A DNA stretch of 64,000 nt. It comes from Paenibacillus sp. FSL H7-0331. GTDB lineage: Bacteria; Bacillota; Bacilli; Paenibacillales; NBRC-103111. Positions within the stretch are counted from its first letter, which is position 1. Each line of letters begins with the position of its first letter. The stretch spans positions 186,001 through 250,000 of the forward strand of contig NZ_MRTH01000010.1 in the NCBI RefSeq assembly GCF_001956045.1, in the 5' to 3' direction. The notes under the pieces were generated by a model. The model was not told the DNA's origin, searched no databases, and saw nothing but the letters and a program-made list of their open reading frames with translations. Both the position numbers and the translations under genes were made by a program. Positions 36,711-45,423 of this stretch are shown piece after piece.

Positions 36711-37835
36711 TTATCTATCGTACCAATAGCCCTTGATGCCCTTTTCCAACCGAACCAGCGCTTCCAGGTAATAATAGTCTCCCCAGATCACATGATCATC
36801 CGGCGCATTGCCGCCGCGAACGCTGTAGGAGCCATGATCCAGCAGACCCTCTGCATCCGGTTGTCCAATCGTAGCATAGCTGTTGACCAGACCTTTCATC
36901 GAACGCTGGAGCCCATCCTCAAGGAATGCGCGATCCGGATCGTCTGCTTCCAAATGTGTCAGCAATTCAAGGATACCTGCTGAGGTAATCGCCGAGGCGG
37001 AGCTGTCTCGCTTCGTATCTGCATGAATCGGAGCATCGAAGTCCCAGTATACAACATCATCCTCCGGTAAACGTTTCAGAAAGTACCTTGCCAATCGTTT
37101 GGACGTTTCCAGATATAACGGATCTTTCGTATAGTGATACGATAAGGCAAAGCCGTAAATGCCCCAGGCTTGTCCGCGAGTCCAGGTAGAGCTGTCTTTA
37201 TAACCCTGATGTGTGCCGCCTCGCAAGGATTCGCCATCCTCCGGATCAAAATAAAACGTATGATACGAGGAATCATCGCCACGAACCAGAAAACGACGCG
37301 ATTTGTCAGCATGAATAACAGCAATCTCCTTGTACTTCTCATCACCCGTTTGCTCATAAGCCCAATACAGAAGCGGTAAATTCAGCAGGCAATCGATAAT
37401 GATCCGACCACCATTCTCCGGATCGCCTTCCGGTCCCCAGGCCTGGATGTATTGTCCCTTGGGTCTCCAACGTGCCAGCAGCACATCCGCTGCCTGAATC
37501 GTCAATTGCTTCGCGGCTTCATCACGTTCAATAATCCATTGCGCTTTGGAAGACAGCGAATAGAGAAAACCGATATCATGATGATCGAGCTTCGTGTTCG
37601 ATTCCAGACGACTGCGGAAGCTGTCTACCGTTCTAAGAGCAGCTTCTTTAAATACAGGATCACCGGAATACTCATAGCACAACCACAAAATACCGGACCA
37701 GAATCCGTCCGTCCACTCATCGTTCGCGTTCAGCTCGTATTTCCCATTATTGCTGACATGCGGGAATAAATCGCCAAACCGATTAATATTAGCTCTCGTT
37801 TTATCCAATACATCTTCAATTGCTTTCTTCCACAT
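36711..37835 (-). CDS. Unsaturated glucuronyl hydrolase (GH88)
   Basis: A 374-aa GH88 enzyme without signal peptide. It hydrates the 4,5 double bond of unsaturated uronic acids at the end of oligosaccharides made by lyases. Catalytic Asp are seen in DHHDIGFLYS and RIIIDCLLNLPLLYW, matching D88 and D149 of Bacillus sp. GL1 UGL within one residue, and the aromatic motif GGTHQGYKDSSTWTRGQAW is conserved. The start MWKKAIEDV aligns with the GL1 enzyme, so I prefer ATG 37835 over a TTG six bases upstream. It lies 60 bases after the LacI regulator gene. Confidence 0.88.
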   Translation of the reverse strand: MWKKAIEDVLDKTRANINRFGDLFPHVSNNGKYELNANDEWTDGFWSGILWLCYEYSGDPVFKEAALRTVDSFRSRLESNTKLDHHDIGFLYSLSSKAQWIIERDEAAKQLTIQAADVLLARWRPKGQYIQAWGPEGDPENGGRIIIDCLLNLPLLYWAYEQTGDEKYKEIAVIHADKSRRFLVRGDDSSYHTFYFDPEDGESLRGGTHQGYKDSSTWTRGQAWGIYGFALSYHYTKDPLYLETSKRLARYFLKRLPEDDVVYWDFDAPIHADTKRDSSASAITSAGILELLTHLEADDPDRAFLEDGLQRSMKGLVNSYATIGQPDAEGLLDHGSYSVRGGNAPDDHVIWGDYYYLEALVRLEKGIKGYWYDR

Positions 37836-37895
37836 GCACAATCACGCTCCTAATTCGATTAGTTTTATAGATAGGTACAACGGATGATCCAGCTT

Positions 37896-38948
37896 TTAAC
37901 TTGAAGTCGACAGACGCGGCAGCATCGTCAAGGGAATACGCAGCTCATGCTCAGTTGAATCGGGAAGCGCGGGAACCCCTTTATCCGTGTCCGGCTCCTC
38001 GCCCAATTGACGAAGCATCAGCGTAATTGCGTATTGGGCCTGCTGGCTATACGGAATATCAAGTGTTGAGATAGGCGGATAACAAGCACTGGAAACAGGA
38101 TCATTATTGATCCCAAAAATTTTGTACTGCTCGGGTACCCGATAGCCTTGCTCCTGAACGGCTGACATGAAACGAAGAGCTGTGAGATCGTCAAATGCCA
38201 AAATACCGATGGGTCCCTTTCCCCCACTGATTTCCTGAGTTTGCTTCACCAGCTCTGCCATCGGTTTGCCTCCCAAATCTACAATTCCAGATGCCACAGA
38301 CGCTTTATGCAGCTCAGCCAATCCTTGCCTAAAGCCCTTTAACCGCTGCTCATTCGTCGCCTTGGATCGTACGGAGCTGAGATAGATCAGAGCTTCGCAT
38401 CCTTCCTCTACCAAATGATGGACAGCCTGCACGCACCCATCCGCAAAATTAAGATTAACGGCATGAATGGCTATATCCTGCGGCCAATCCCAGGCATTGA
38501 ACAGCACAAGCGGTGTTCCGTCGCCAACAATTTGACGCGTCGTTTCGGGAGTCATTGCAAGCCCGTGGCAAAATAACCCATCAACCCTGCGCTGTAATAG
38601 TACTTCCAGATGACGTTTCTCCATATCCGGATCATAGCCACCCGCAGAGAAAACGGACATATGATAACCGAAGCGATGCGCGGTCCGCTCCATTTCTTCA
38701 GCAAAACGGCCATAATAAGCATCATAGTTCGGTATCATCAGCCCAAGCTCGAAGGATTTCCTGCGGCTCAGGTTAGCGGCCATTACATTTCGGCGATATC
38801 CAAGCTCTTCGGCAATCTTCTCAACCTTGCGAATGGTCCCCTCTGACATCGGAACCTTGCGACGGTTAAGCACATTGGATACGGTTGCAATAGAGACTCC
38901 AGCCGCTTCCGCAATATCGACAATGGTGATCTGACGATTTTTGCTCAA
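37896..38948 (-). CDS. LacI-family transcriptional regulator
   Basis: A 350-aa repressor with an N-terminal HTH (TIVDIAEAAGVSIATVSNVL) and hinge, then a periplasmic-binding-like sensor (GLMIPNYDAYYGRFAEEM; GILAFDDLTALRFM). A perfect 16-bp palindrome lies 22 bases upstream of the start, so autoregulation and control of the following glucuronyl hydrolase gene is likely. The inducer is probably an unsaturated uronide, by context only. Confidence 0.9.
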   Translation of the reverse strand: MSKNRQITIVDIAEAAGVSIATVSNVLNRRKVPMSEGTIRKVEKIAEELGYRRNVMAANLSRRKSFELGLMIPNYDAYYGRFAEEMERTAHRFGYHMSVFSAGGYDPDMEKRHLEVLLQRRVDGLFCHGLAMTPETTRQIVGDGTPLVLFNAWDWPQDIAIHAVNLNFADGCVQAVHHLVEEGCEALIYLSSVRSKATNEQRLKGFRQGLAELHKASVASGIVDLGGKPMAELVKQTQEISGGKGPIGILAFDDLTALRFMSAVQEQGYRVPEQYKIFGINNDPVSSACYPPISTLDIPYSQQAQYAITLMLRQLGEEPDTDKGVPALPDSTEHELRIPLTMLPRLSTSS

Positions 38949-38970
38949 TGAACCACCCCTAAAACCTAAA

Positions 38971-38986
38971 ATTTAAACGTTTAAAT
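38971..38986. promoter_or_regulatory. LacI-type operator
   Basis: ATTTAAACGTTTAAAT is a perfect palindrome with the central CG typical of LacI-family sites, located just upstream of the LacI-family gene. Confidence 0.7.
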
Positions 38987-39031
38987 AAATTGTAATCATA
39001 AAAAGCCCATTCGTCAATATGTAAATATCGT

Positions 39032-39066
39032 AAAAAAGACCCCTTCATCACAGATGAAGGAGTCGG
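39032..39066 (-). terminator. Terminator of the sdh operon
   Basis: On the minus strand GACTCCTTCATC pairs with GATGAAGGGGTC around TGT, followed by TTTTTT. It begins 17 bases past the sdhB stop. Confidence 0.85.
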
Positions 39067-39082
39067 TCTACGCGTAATACCT

Positions 39083-39847
39083 CTACAGTCCCAACCATTT
39101 GGCAAACAAATGTTTGGTTGTATCTTTGTTCATAGCGGCGATAGAAGTTGTGAGTGGAATTCCCTTCGGGCAAGAACGAACGCAGTTCTGCGAGTTACCG
39201 CAGCCCTCAATGCCGCCATCCTCCATCAAGGTATCCAGACGCTCTTCCGCATTCATCTCACCTGTCGGATGAGCATTAAACAAACGAACCTGGGAAATGG
39301 CAGCAGGTCCGATAAAGGACGTTTTGTCATTCACGTTCGGGCAAGATTCCAGGCATACCCCACAGGTCATGCATTTGGACAGCTCATAAGCCCATTGACG
39401 TTTGGATTCAGCCATCCGCGGTCCTGGTCCGAGGTCATACGTACCATCAATCGGAATCCATGCTTTTACTTTTTTGAGTGCATTGAACATCCGCTCGCGG
39501 TTAATAACCAAGTCACGAACAACTGGGAACGTACTCATCGGTGCGATCCGTACCGGCTGCTCCAGCTTATCCACCAATGCTGTACATGCTTGACGAGGCT
39601 TACCGTTGATGACCATCGAGCAAGCTCCACATACTTCCTCCAGGCAGTTCGATTCCCAGCATACCGGTGTCGTTTTGTCACCCTTGGCATTCGTAGGATT
39701 ACGCTGCACTTCCATCAAGGCACTGATGACGTTCATATTAGGACGATATGGAATTTCGAACTCCTCAGTATAAGAGCGGCTTTCCGGAGAATCCTGACGG
39801 GTTACAATGAATTTCACTTTTTTGTTAGCTGTATTCGTCTCAGCCAT
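39083..39847 (-). CDS. sdhB: Succinate dehydrogenase iron-sulfur subunit
   Basis: The 254-aa subunit carries electrons from the flavin of SdhA to menaquinone. The N-terminal ferredoxin domain holds the 2Fe-2S ligands (CWESNCLEEVCGAC and a later Cys), and the C-terminal domain holds CMTCGVCLESCP and CVRSCPKGIP for the 4Fe-4S and 3Fe-4S clusters. It is the last gene of sdhCAB, two bases after sdhA. Membrane-bound on the cytoplasmic face. Confidence 0.96.
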   Translation of the reverse strand: MAETNTANKKVKFIVTRQDSPESRSYTEEFEIPYRPNMNVISALMEVQRNPTNAKGDKTTPVCWESNCLEEVCGACSMVINGKPRQACTALVDKLEQPVRIAPMSTFPVVRDLVINRERMFNALKKVKAWIPIDGTYDLGPGPRMAESKRQWAYELSKCMTCGVCLESCPNVNDKTSFIGPAAISQVRLFNAHPTGEMNAEERLDTLMEDGGIEGCGNSQNCVRSCPKGIPLTTSIAAMNKDTTKHLFAKWLGL

Positions 39848-39849
39848 GA

Positions 39850-41610
39850 TTAGTGTCCTCCTTTCTTCTTATCCGTCGAATAGTCGCGTTTACGTGGCTC
39901 GATCAAAGATACGTCAACATCTTCATATTCTATGGTTGGGCCGTTTGGAGTCCATTTGGCTTTCGTTGTTTTCAGGAAACGTTCGTCATCACGCTCGGTG
40001 AATTCCGGTTTATAGTGAGCGCCGCGGCTCTCATCACGCATTAAAGCTCCCAATGTCATCGCATGGGATAATTCCATCATGTTCCACAATTGACGGGTAA
40101 AAGCTACACCCTGATTGTTCCAGCGTGCTGTATCGGTCATGCTGATGTTCTGGTAGCGCTGCTTCAATTCGTTGATCTTGTCCAAGGTTTCCTGCAGCTT
40201 CTTGTTGTAACGAACAACCGTCATGTTGTTGGTCATCCATTCGCCCAATTCCTTGTGAAGCACGTAAGCATTTTCGGTTCCGTCCATTTTTAACAAGCTT
40301 TCATACTTGTCCTTTTGTCTTGCCAGATCCTGATCAAACAGGCTGGTCGATATATCTTCGGTATGCTTATCCAAGCCCTTAATATATTCGATTGCCTTCG
40401 GACCTGTAATCATCCCGCCATAAATAGCAGACAACAGCGAGTTTGCACCGAGGCGATTTGCACCATGATACTGATACTCGCACTCGCCACAGGCGAATAA
40501 GCCAGGAACGTTGGTCATTTGATTGAAATCGACCCACATGCCGCCCATCGAATAATGGACCGCAGGGAATATTTTCATCGGGATTTTACGTGGATCATCG
40601 CCCATGAATTTTTCATAAATTTCAATAATTCCGCCAAGCTTAACATCCAGTTCCTTTGGATCCTTATGAGAAAGGTCAAGGTATACCATGTTTTCACCGT
40701 TAATACCGAGCTTGTCGTCGACGCACACTGCGAAGATTTCGCGGGTTGCAATATCACGAGGAACCAGGTTACCGTAGGCTGGATATTTTTCTTCCAGGAA
40801 GTACCAAGGCTTGCCATCTTTGTAGGTCCAAATCCGACCGCCTTCACCACGTGCAGACTCCGACATCAGGCGCAGCTTGTCATCACCCGGAATCGCCGTT
40901 GGGTGGATCTGGATAAACTCGCCATTCGCGTAATAAACACCTTGCTGATACACCGCACTAGCCGCTGTACCTGTATTAATAACCGAATTCGTCGATTTAC
41001 CGAAAATAATACCAGGACCACCTGATGCCAAAATAACCGCATCTGCAGGGAAGGACAATACTTCCATACTGCGTAGATCCTGTGCAGTAATACCGCGGCA
41101 TACGCCATCGTCATCGATAATAGCTCCCAGAAACTCATAATGCTCATACTTGGTTACGAGACCCGCAGTCTCCCAACGACGAACCTGCTCATCCAATGCA
41201 TAGAGCAATTGTTGCCCAGTAGTAGCTCCGGCAAATGCCGTACGGTGGTATTGGGTTCCTCCAAAACGGCGAAAGTCCAATAAGCCCTCAGGTGTACGAT
41301 TGAACATAACGCCCATACGATCCATGAGATGGATAATACCAGGTGCAGCATCACACATCGCCTTAACAGGCGGTTGATTGGCGAGGAAGTCTCCTCCGTA
41401 TACGGTATCGTCAAAATGCTCCCAGGTGGAATCGCCTTCGCCTTTTGTATTAACGGCGCCATTGATTCCACCTTGCGCACAGACGGAATGTGAACGTTTA
41501 ACAGGAACCAGTGAAAACAGGCTAACGTGAACACCTGCCTCAGCGGCTTTAATTGTGGCCATTAATCCGGCCAAACCCCCGCCAACTACGATTACTTTTG
41601 AATTAGCCAT
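39850..41610 (-). CDS. sdhA: Succinate dehydrogenase flavoprotein subunit
   Basis: The 586-aa catalytic subunit oxidises succinate to fumarate with covalently bound FAD. It starts with the dinucleotide motif VVGGGLAGL, the FAD-linked His lies in RSHSVCAQGG, and the active-site segment HPTAIPGDDKLRLMSESARG is intact. Length and order match the Bacillus-type three-subunit enzyme. GGAGG precedes the start. It follows sdhC by 17 bases. Confidence 0.97.
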   Translation of the reverse strand: MANSKVIVVGGGLAGLMATIKAAEAGVHVSLFSLVPVKRSHSVCAQGGINGAVNTKGEGDSTWEHFDDTVYGGDFLANQPPVKAMCDAAPGIIHLMDRMGVMFNRTPEGLLDFRRFGGTQYHRTAFAGATTGQQLLYALDEQVRRWETAGLVTKYEHYEFLGAIIDDDGVCRGITAQDLRSMEVLSFPADAVILASGGPGIIFGKSTNSVINTGTAASAVYQQGVYYANGEFIQIHPTAIPGDDKLRLMSESARGEGGRIWTYKDGKPWYFLEEKYPAYGNLVPRDIATREIFAVCVDDKLGINGENMVYLDLSHKDPKELDVKLGGIIEIYEKFMGDDPRKIPMKIFPAVHYSMGGMWVDFNQMTNVPGLFACGECEYQYHGANRLGANSLLSAIYGGMITGPKAIEYIKGLDKHTEDISTSLFDQDLARQKDKYESLLKMDGTENAYVLHKELGEWMTNNMTVVRYNKKLQETLDKINELKQRYQNISMTDTARWNNQGVAFTRQLWNMMELSHAMTLGALMRDESRGAHYKPEFTERDDERFLKTTKAKWTPNGPTIEYEDVDVSLIEPRKRDYSTDKKKGGH

Positions 41611-41627
41611 TGTTGTGTATTCCCTCC

Positions 41628-42281
41628 TTAACCTTTAACCGGCATCGGCAGATTTTGGAACTCAGGACTTAAAAATGCGGTCAAAGACATGATGAACATA
41701 ATCGTCATCAATACAAATACGCCCATCCATACAAATGTAGAAATTTTTTGCGCCCGCGGTCCGACAGTGACTCCCCAGCTAACCAGGAATGACCACATAC
41801 CGTTACTAAAGTGGAACACCGCAGCCACAATCCCGATACAGTACAATACAAAATTGATCGGATTGGTTGCAATATGGTGCATTTGCACGCCGATTTGCTC
41901 CTGTGGCAAGCCCAGTGTAATTTGAAAACGGGTTTGAAAGAAATGCCATGCCACGAACAAGAATGTAATAACCCCTGTCACACGCTGCATAAAAAACATT
42001 TGATTGCGGAAATATCCATAGTTAGATACGTTATTCCGTGCTGTATAAGCGACATATAAGCCGTAAATGGCATGATACAACAGCGGAATCCAGATCCCTA
42101 CAATCTCCAGCGCTAATGTGAGTGGTAGATTGTGCAGAAAATCAACATGCTCCAGGAATGCCACATGTCCGCCTTTAGAAGCGGAGTAGTTGGTTATTAG
42201 GTGTTCGATCAGAAAGAATCCGACCGGGATAACACCAAGTAATGAATGCAGCTTACGATTTAAATACGAATTTCGAAACAT
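41628..42281 (-). CDS. sdhC: Succinate dehydrogenase cytochrome b558 subunit
   Basis: A 217-aa membrane anchor with five hydrophobic segments and several His (KLHSLLG, LIEHLIT, YHAIYG, AWHFFQ, MHHIA) placed to bind two hemes b, as in the Bacillus enzyme. The start at 42279-42281 is preceded by GGGGGGAA; the longer frame to 42377 has no site and would cover the promoter. First gene of sdhCAB. Confidence 0.95.
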   Translation of the reverse strand: MFRNSYLNRKLHSLLGVIPVGFFLIEHLITNYSASKGGHVAFLEHVDFLHNLPLTLALEIVGIWIPLLYHAIYGLYVAYTARNNVSNYGYFRNQMFFMQRVTGVITFLFVAWHFFQTRFQITLGLPQEQIGVQMHHIATNPINFVLYCIGIVAAVFHFSNGMWSFLVSWGVTVGPRAQKISTFVWMGVFVLMTIMFIMSLTAFLSPEFQNLPMPVKG

Positions 42282-42345
42282 TAGAATGCGTTCCCCCCTT
42301 AAGTAGTAAATAGCCGTGTTCACACGATTGTCAAAACCATATTTC

Positions 42346-42374
42346 ATTGTACCCCCGCAAGAAACAAGCGTCAA
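42346..42374 (-). promoter_or_regulatory. Promoter of sdhCAB
   Basis: On the minus strand TTGACG (42369-42374), a 17-base spacer and TACAAT (42346-42351). The leader to the sdhC start is about 60 bases. Confidence 0.8.
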
Positions 42375-42478
42375 CAAGTTCGCTACGCCTATTTTCCATG
42401 ATTCGACAACGTTTTATGCAGTTATAGACAAATTTTGTGAAGATTACGTGACCTATACATCGTACTCCTTTAGTGCTT

Positions 42479-42498
42479 ATAATGGAAGTGCCGATTAT
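42479..42498. promoter_or_regulatory. Possible LysR-type binding site
   Basis: ATAAT, ten bases, ATTAT: an interrupted dyad with the T-N11-A form of LysR sites, 47 bases before the LysR start. The left half overlaps TATAAT, a possible -10 of that gene. Confidence 0.4.
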
Positions 42499-42545
42499 TT
42501 ATAATCACTTATGCGTTTTGCACATAACAGAAAGTAGGTTTTTGG

Positions 42546-43445
42546 ATGTTTGAGAATATCGATATCTTCGCCATTGTCGTCGAAATGGAAAGCTTGAATA
42601 AGGCTTCCCAAACGTTAAATATTTCACAGCCGGCCTTATCCAGAAAAATTATGCGTTTGGAGGAGGAGCTTGGAATCCAGCTGTTTCACCGCAAAGGCAA
42701 ACGGCTGGAGATTACCCGTGCCGGACAAATCTGCTACGAGTATGCCTTGGAGCAGCGCGCTATGGGGCGCAAGCTGCAGCGTTCTCTGGAGGCATTCAAA
42801 ACGACCGATAAGCCATCCAGTATTATCATCGGGGCCAGTCTCACCACACTGCAGTCCACCTTGCCTGATCTCATTACGATTTATGCCAAGGACTACCCTC
42901 ATACCGATATTAAAGCTATCACCGGAAAAACCCATGAGATCGTCCCGATGGTCAAGGAGCGCAAGGTGGACATCGGCCTGGTGGCCTCGAAGATTGAGCA
43001 CCCCGGGCTGCAGTGCATTCCGCTTTTCGACGACCGTCTATGTATTGTGCTCCCGGATAATCATCCTTTTGTGGATAAGGCGACCATTCATATCGAAGAC
43101 CTGCACGAGCTGCCGATGATTTTATTTTCACGGGGCACCTGGTACCGAATTCTGATGGATGAGCTGTTCCAGCGTTATTCGTTGCATCCTGATGTCAAAA
43201 TGGAAATCGATTCATTCGAAGCGATCATTCGTCTCGTGTCCACCTGTAAAACCGCCACACTGCTGCCTGAATCTTATCTTCGCCGTCATTTTCTGGAGGA
43301 AAACGAGCTGGTCGTCCGTTTCATTCCTGCTCTAGATCAAACAACAAGAACGACCTCGCTGCTGTTCACAGAGGAAGCCGTTCATCATCCATCGGCACAA
43401 CGTTTTATTGAAAAGGCCAAGAGCCACTTTAACCGGAGCGATTGA
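42546..43445 (+). CDS. LysR-family transcriptional regulator
   Basis: A 299-aa regulator with the N-terminal winged HTH (LNKASQTLNISQPALSRKI) and a C-terminal effector-binding domain (SIIIGASLTTLQSTLPDLI). It is divergent from sdhCAB and ends 17 bases inside the convergent antiporter gene. Target and inducer are unknown; control of sdh or of itself is possible from position. The effector domain resembles the CysL/CbbR side of the family. Confidence 0.9.
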   Translation: MFENIDIFAIVVEMESLNKASQTLNISQPALSRKIMRLEEELGIQLFHRKGKRLEITRAGQICYEYALEQRAMGRKLQRSLEAFKTTDKPSSIIIGASLTTLQSTLPDLITIYAKDYPHTDIKAITGKTHEIVPMVKERKVDIGLVASKIEHPGLQCIPLFDDRLCIVLPDNHPFVDKATIHIEDLHELPMILFSRGTWYRILMDELFQRYSLHPDVKMEIDSFEAIIRLVSTCKTATLLPESYLRRHFLEENELVVRFIPALDQTTRTTSLLFTEEAVHHPSAQRFIEKAKSHFNRSD

Positions 43446-44694
43446 GCTCCTCCGTATCTATAGCCGTATCGGTTTCAGTGACACCCAGCTTTCGGGCCAC
43501 ATAGGCCGTCGTACCTGCCTGCAGCAGGATCGTGAACAGCACCGCTAGGAAAGTTACCGAAGCCATGACGTCCGCATACTTCACACCAAGTCCAACCACC
43601 ATACCGGATAAGGCCGCAGGAATTACTCCTGTTTCACGAACCCAGAACATGAATACAAGCTCTCTCCAGGTCCAGCGTGCCTTGCGGTCCGGCAGTGCCG
43701 AAGCCAGCACAGTTAATGGACGTGCAATGAATATGAAAACAGCGATGACCCCAAGACTCGGCCACAGGTTAGCCCAAATCACGCCAAAATTAACTTGACT
43801 GCCAAGCATAATAAAAATCAACATCCGCATGATAACGGTTATATTTTCGCTAAAATGACCCATCTCTTGATGCTTGTCCTGTAAATCCAGCTTGAATATA
43901 TGCACATTACCCCAAATGAGCCCTGCTGTAAATGTAGCCATAAACCCGCTGACATGTATCGTTTCACCCAGCAAATAAGCGGTAATAGCTGTAACCACCA
44001 TCGCTATGGTGGCGTAATCCCGCATCCAGCCGAGCTTGCTATGCGCCGTGATATAGACCAATATGAAACCTATTACAGCCCCAACCAGAATTCCGCCAAG
44101 CGCGGTAACCAGAAACTGCATAACACTTGCCGATACAGAAATCGCCTGTCCTCCGGTAATCACAGCCAGTACGGAAAACGTCAGAATCGAACCGGTCGCA
44201 TCATTGAATGCCGATTCACTCTCAACCGTTTCTCTCACCTTGGTACGAATCCGCACCTGCTTGAACACAGGTATCAGAGTTGCCGGATCTGTCGATGAGA
44301 TGATAGCCCCAAGCAGCACTGCGTACAATAAAGGCATGCCCAGCAGCCAATGTGCGGTCACAGCGACAACCCCACAGGTGATCAACACACCGGGGACGCT
44401 TAGCAGTGTCAAGGTGAGCCATACTTTTCGAAGACCGGACAACCGGATATTGCGACCGCCATCAAATAATATCAAGACTGAACCCAAGGTTAATATAAAC
44501 TGATTCGTAAACGAGCTGCTTGTCTCCGTTACCAGATGCAGTCCCTGGCCCACGACCATCCCTGCAATCAAAAATAAAGCGACATCTGGAAGCTTCAACC
44601 AGGCGGCTAATTTACCTGACAACATACCCATACCCAATATAAATATCAATAAGAACAATACATGGTAAACCAGCTCACTGACCTCGTTATTCAA
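43429..44694 (-). CDS. CPA-type monovalent cation/proton antiporter
   Basis: A 421-aa membrane protein of about 12-13 helices with the cation:proton antiporter motif ESAFNDATG and LIAGMVVGQGL near the N-terminus; no C-terminal RCK domain. It exchanges Na+ or K+ for protons. The start is TTG at 44692-44694 with GGAG nine bases upstream. It is third in the operon after the TrkH- and TrkA-like genes, 54 bases downstream, so its transcription also passes the c-di-AMP riboswitch. That suggests a role in potassium or osmotic balance. Confidence 0.85.
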   Translation of the reverse strand: MNNEVSELVYHVLFLLIFILGMGMLSGKLAAWLKLPDVALFLIAGMVVGQGLHLVTETSSSFTNQFILTLGSVLILFDGGRNIRLSGLRKVWLTLTLLSVPGVLITCGVVAVTAHWLLGMPLLYAVLLGAIISSTDPATLIPVFKQVRIRTKVRETVESESAFNDATGSILTFSVLAVITGGQAISVSASVMQFLVTALGGILVGAVIGFILVYITAHSKLGWMRDYATIAMVVTAITAYLLGETIHVSGFMATFTAGLIWGNVHIFKLDLQDKHQEMGHFSENITVIMRMLIFIMLGSQVNFGVIWANLWPSLGVIAVFIFIARPLTVLASALPDRKARWTWRELVFMFWVRETGVIPAALSGMVVGLGVKYADVMASVTFLAVLFTILLQAGTTAYVARKLGVTETDTAIDTEELNRSG

Positions 44695-44748
44695 CTCAAC
44701 ACACTCCGAATCTGATTCACAAGGATATCCACATGTCCCTACAACCGA

Positions 44749-45411
44749 TCACTTCACGACTTCATTCTCAAAAGATTCGATCTGCGAATTCGTGCCTATG
44801 ATCACCAAAATATCCCGTTCTTCCAATAAATCATTAGCCGTAGGCGCAATAATGACGCCTTCTTTCTTATTAATAGCAACGACACTACAGCCATATTTAA
44901 CTCGTAAGTTCAGATCCTTCAGCGTTCTCCCCGACATTCGCTTCGGTACTGACAGCTCAGCTATCGTATAATCCCTGGACAGCTCGATAAAATCCAATAG
45001 ATTCGGTGATACTAATTGATGCGCTACACGGATTCCCATATCGCGCTCCGGGAATATGACCCGATCAACGCCGATTTTATTCAGCACCTTGCCGTGCAGC
45101 TCGGATAACGCTTTGGTGACAACCAACGGTACCCCTATATCCTTAAGCAAAATAGCCGTTAATATACTCGATTGAATATCGCTCCCAATCGCCACGATCA
45201 CGCAATCAAAGTTACGTATACCAAGTGAGCGCAGCACCTCTTCATCCGTGGAGTCTGCAACGACGACATGGGTCAATACCTCGCTCATTTCATCAACTGC
45301 TTCTTCGTCCTGATCAATGCCAAGAACCTCATGCCCTAACTTGGTCAGCTCTCTGGCCAAACTTGACCCGAATCTCCCCAATCCAATTACTGCATACTGC
45401 GTGCGCTTCAT
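44749..45411 (-). CDS. ktrA: Potassium uptake regulatory subunit (KtrA/TrkA, RCK)
   Basis: The 220-aa cytoplasmic gating ring protein has an RCK_N Rossmann domain (VIGLGRFGSSLA, GIDQDEEAVDEM) at 1-140 and an RCK_C domain at about 140-215. It binds ATP/ADP to open or close the KtrB channel; in related species RCK_C also binds c-di-AMP. The gene follows the channel subunit by 12 bases. Symbol chosen by family; it could equally be the KtrC paralogue. Confidence 0.9.
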   Translation of the reverse strand: MKRTQYAVIGLGRFGSSLARELTKLGHEVLGIDQDEEAVDEMSEVLTHVVVADSTDEEVLRSLGIRNFDCVIVAIGSDIQSSILTAILLKDIGVPLVVTKALSELHGKVLNKIGVDRVIFPERDMGIRVAHQLVSPNLLDFIELSRDYTIAELSVPKRMSGRTLKDLNLRVKYGCSVVAINKKEGVIIAPTANDLLEERDILVIIGTNSQIESFENEVVK

Positions 45412-45423
45412 CCTGCTTTTCCC

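Noticed and set aside
39110..39853. 247-aa plus-strand frame opposite sdhB
   Set aside because: It is antisense to a clearly functional gene, has no ribosome site or family features, and arises from codon bias on the other strand.
42282..42377. Extended N-terminus of SdhC to 42377
   Set aside because: It would translate through the sdh promoter and has no ribosome site; the start at 42281 has both.
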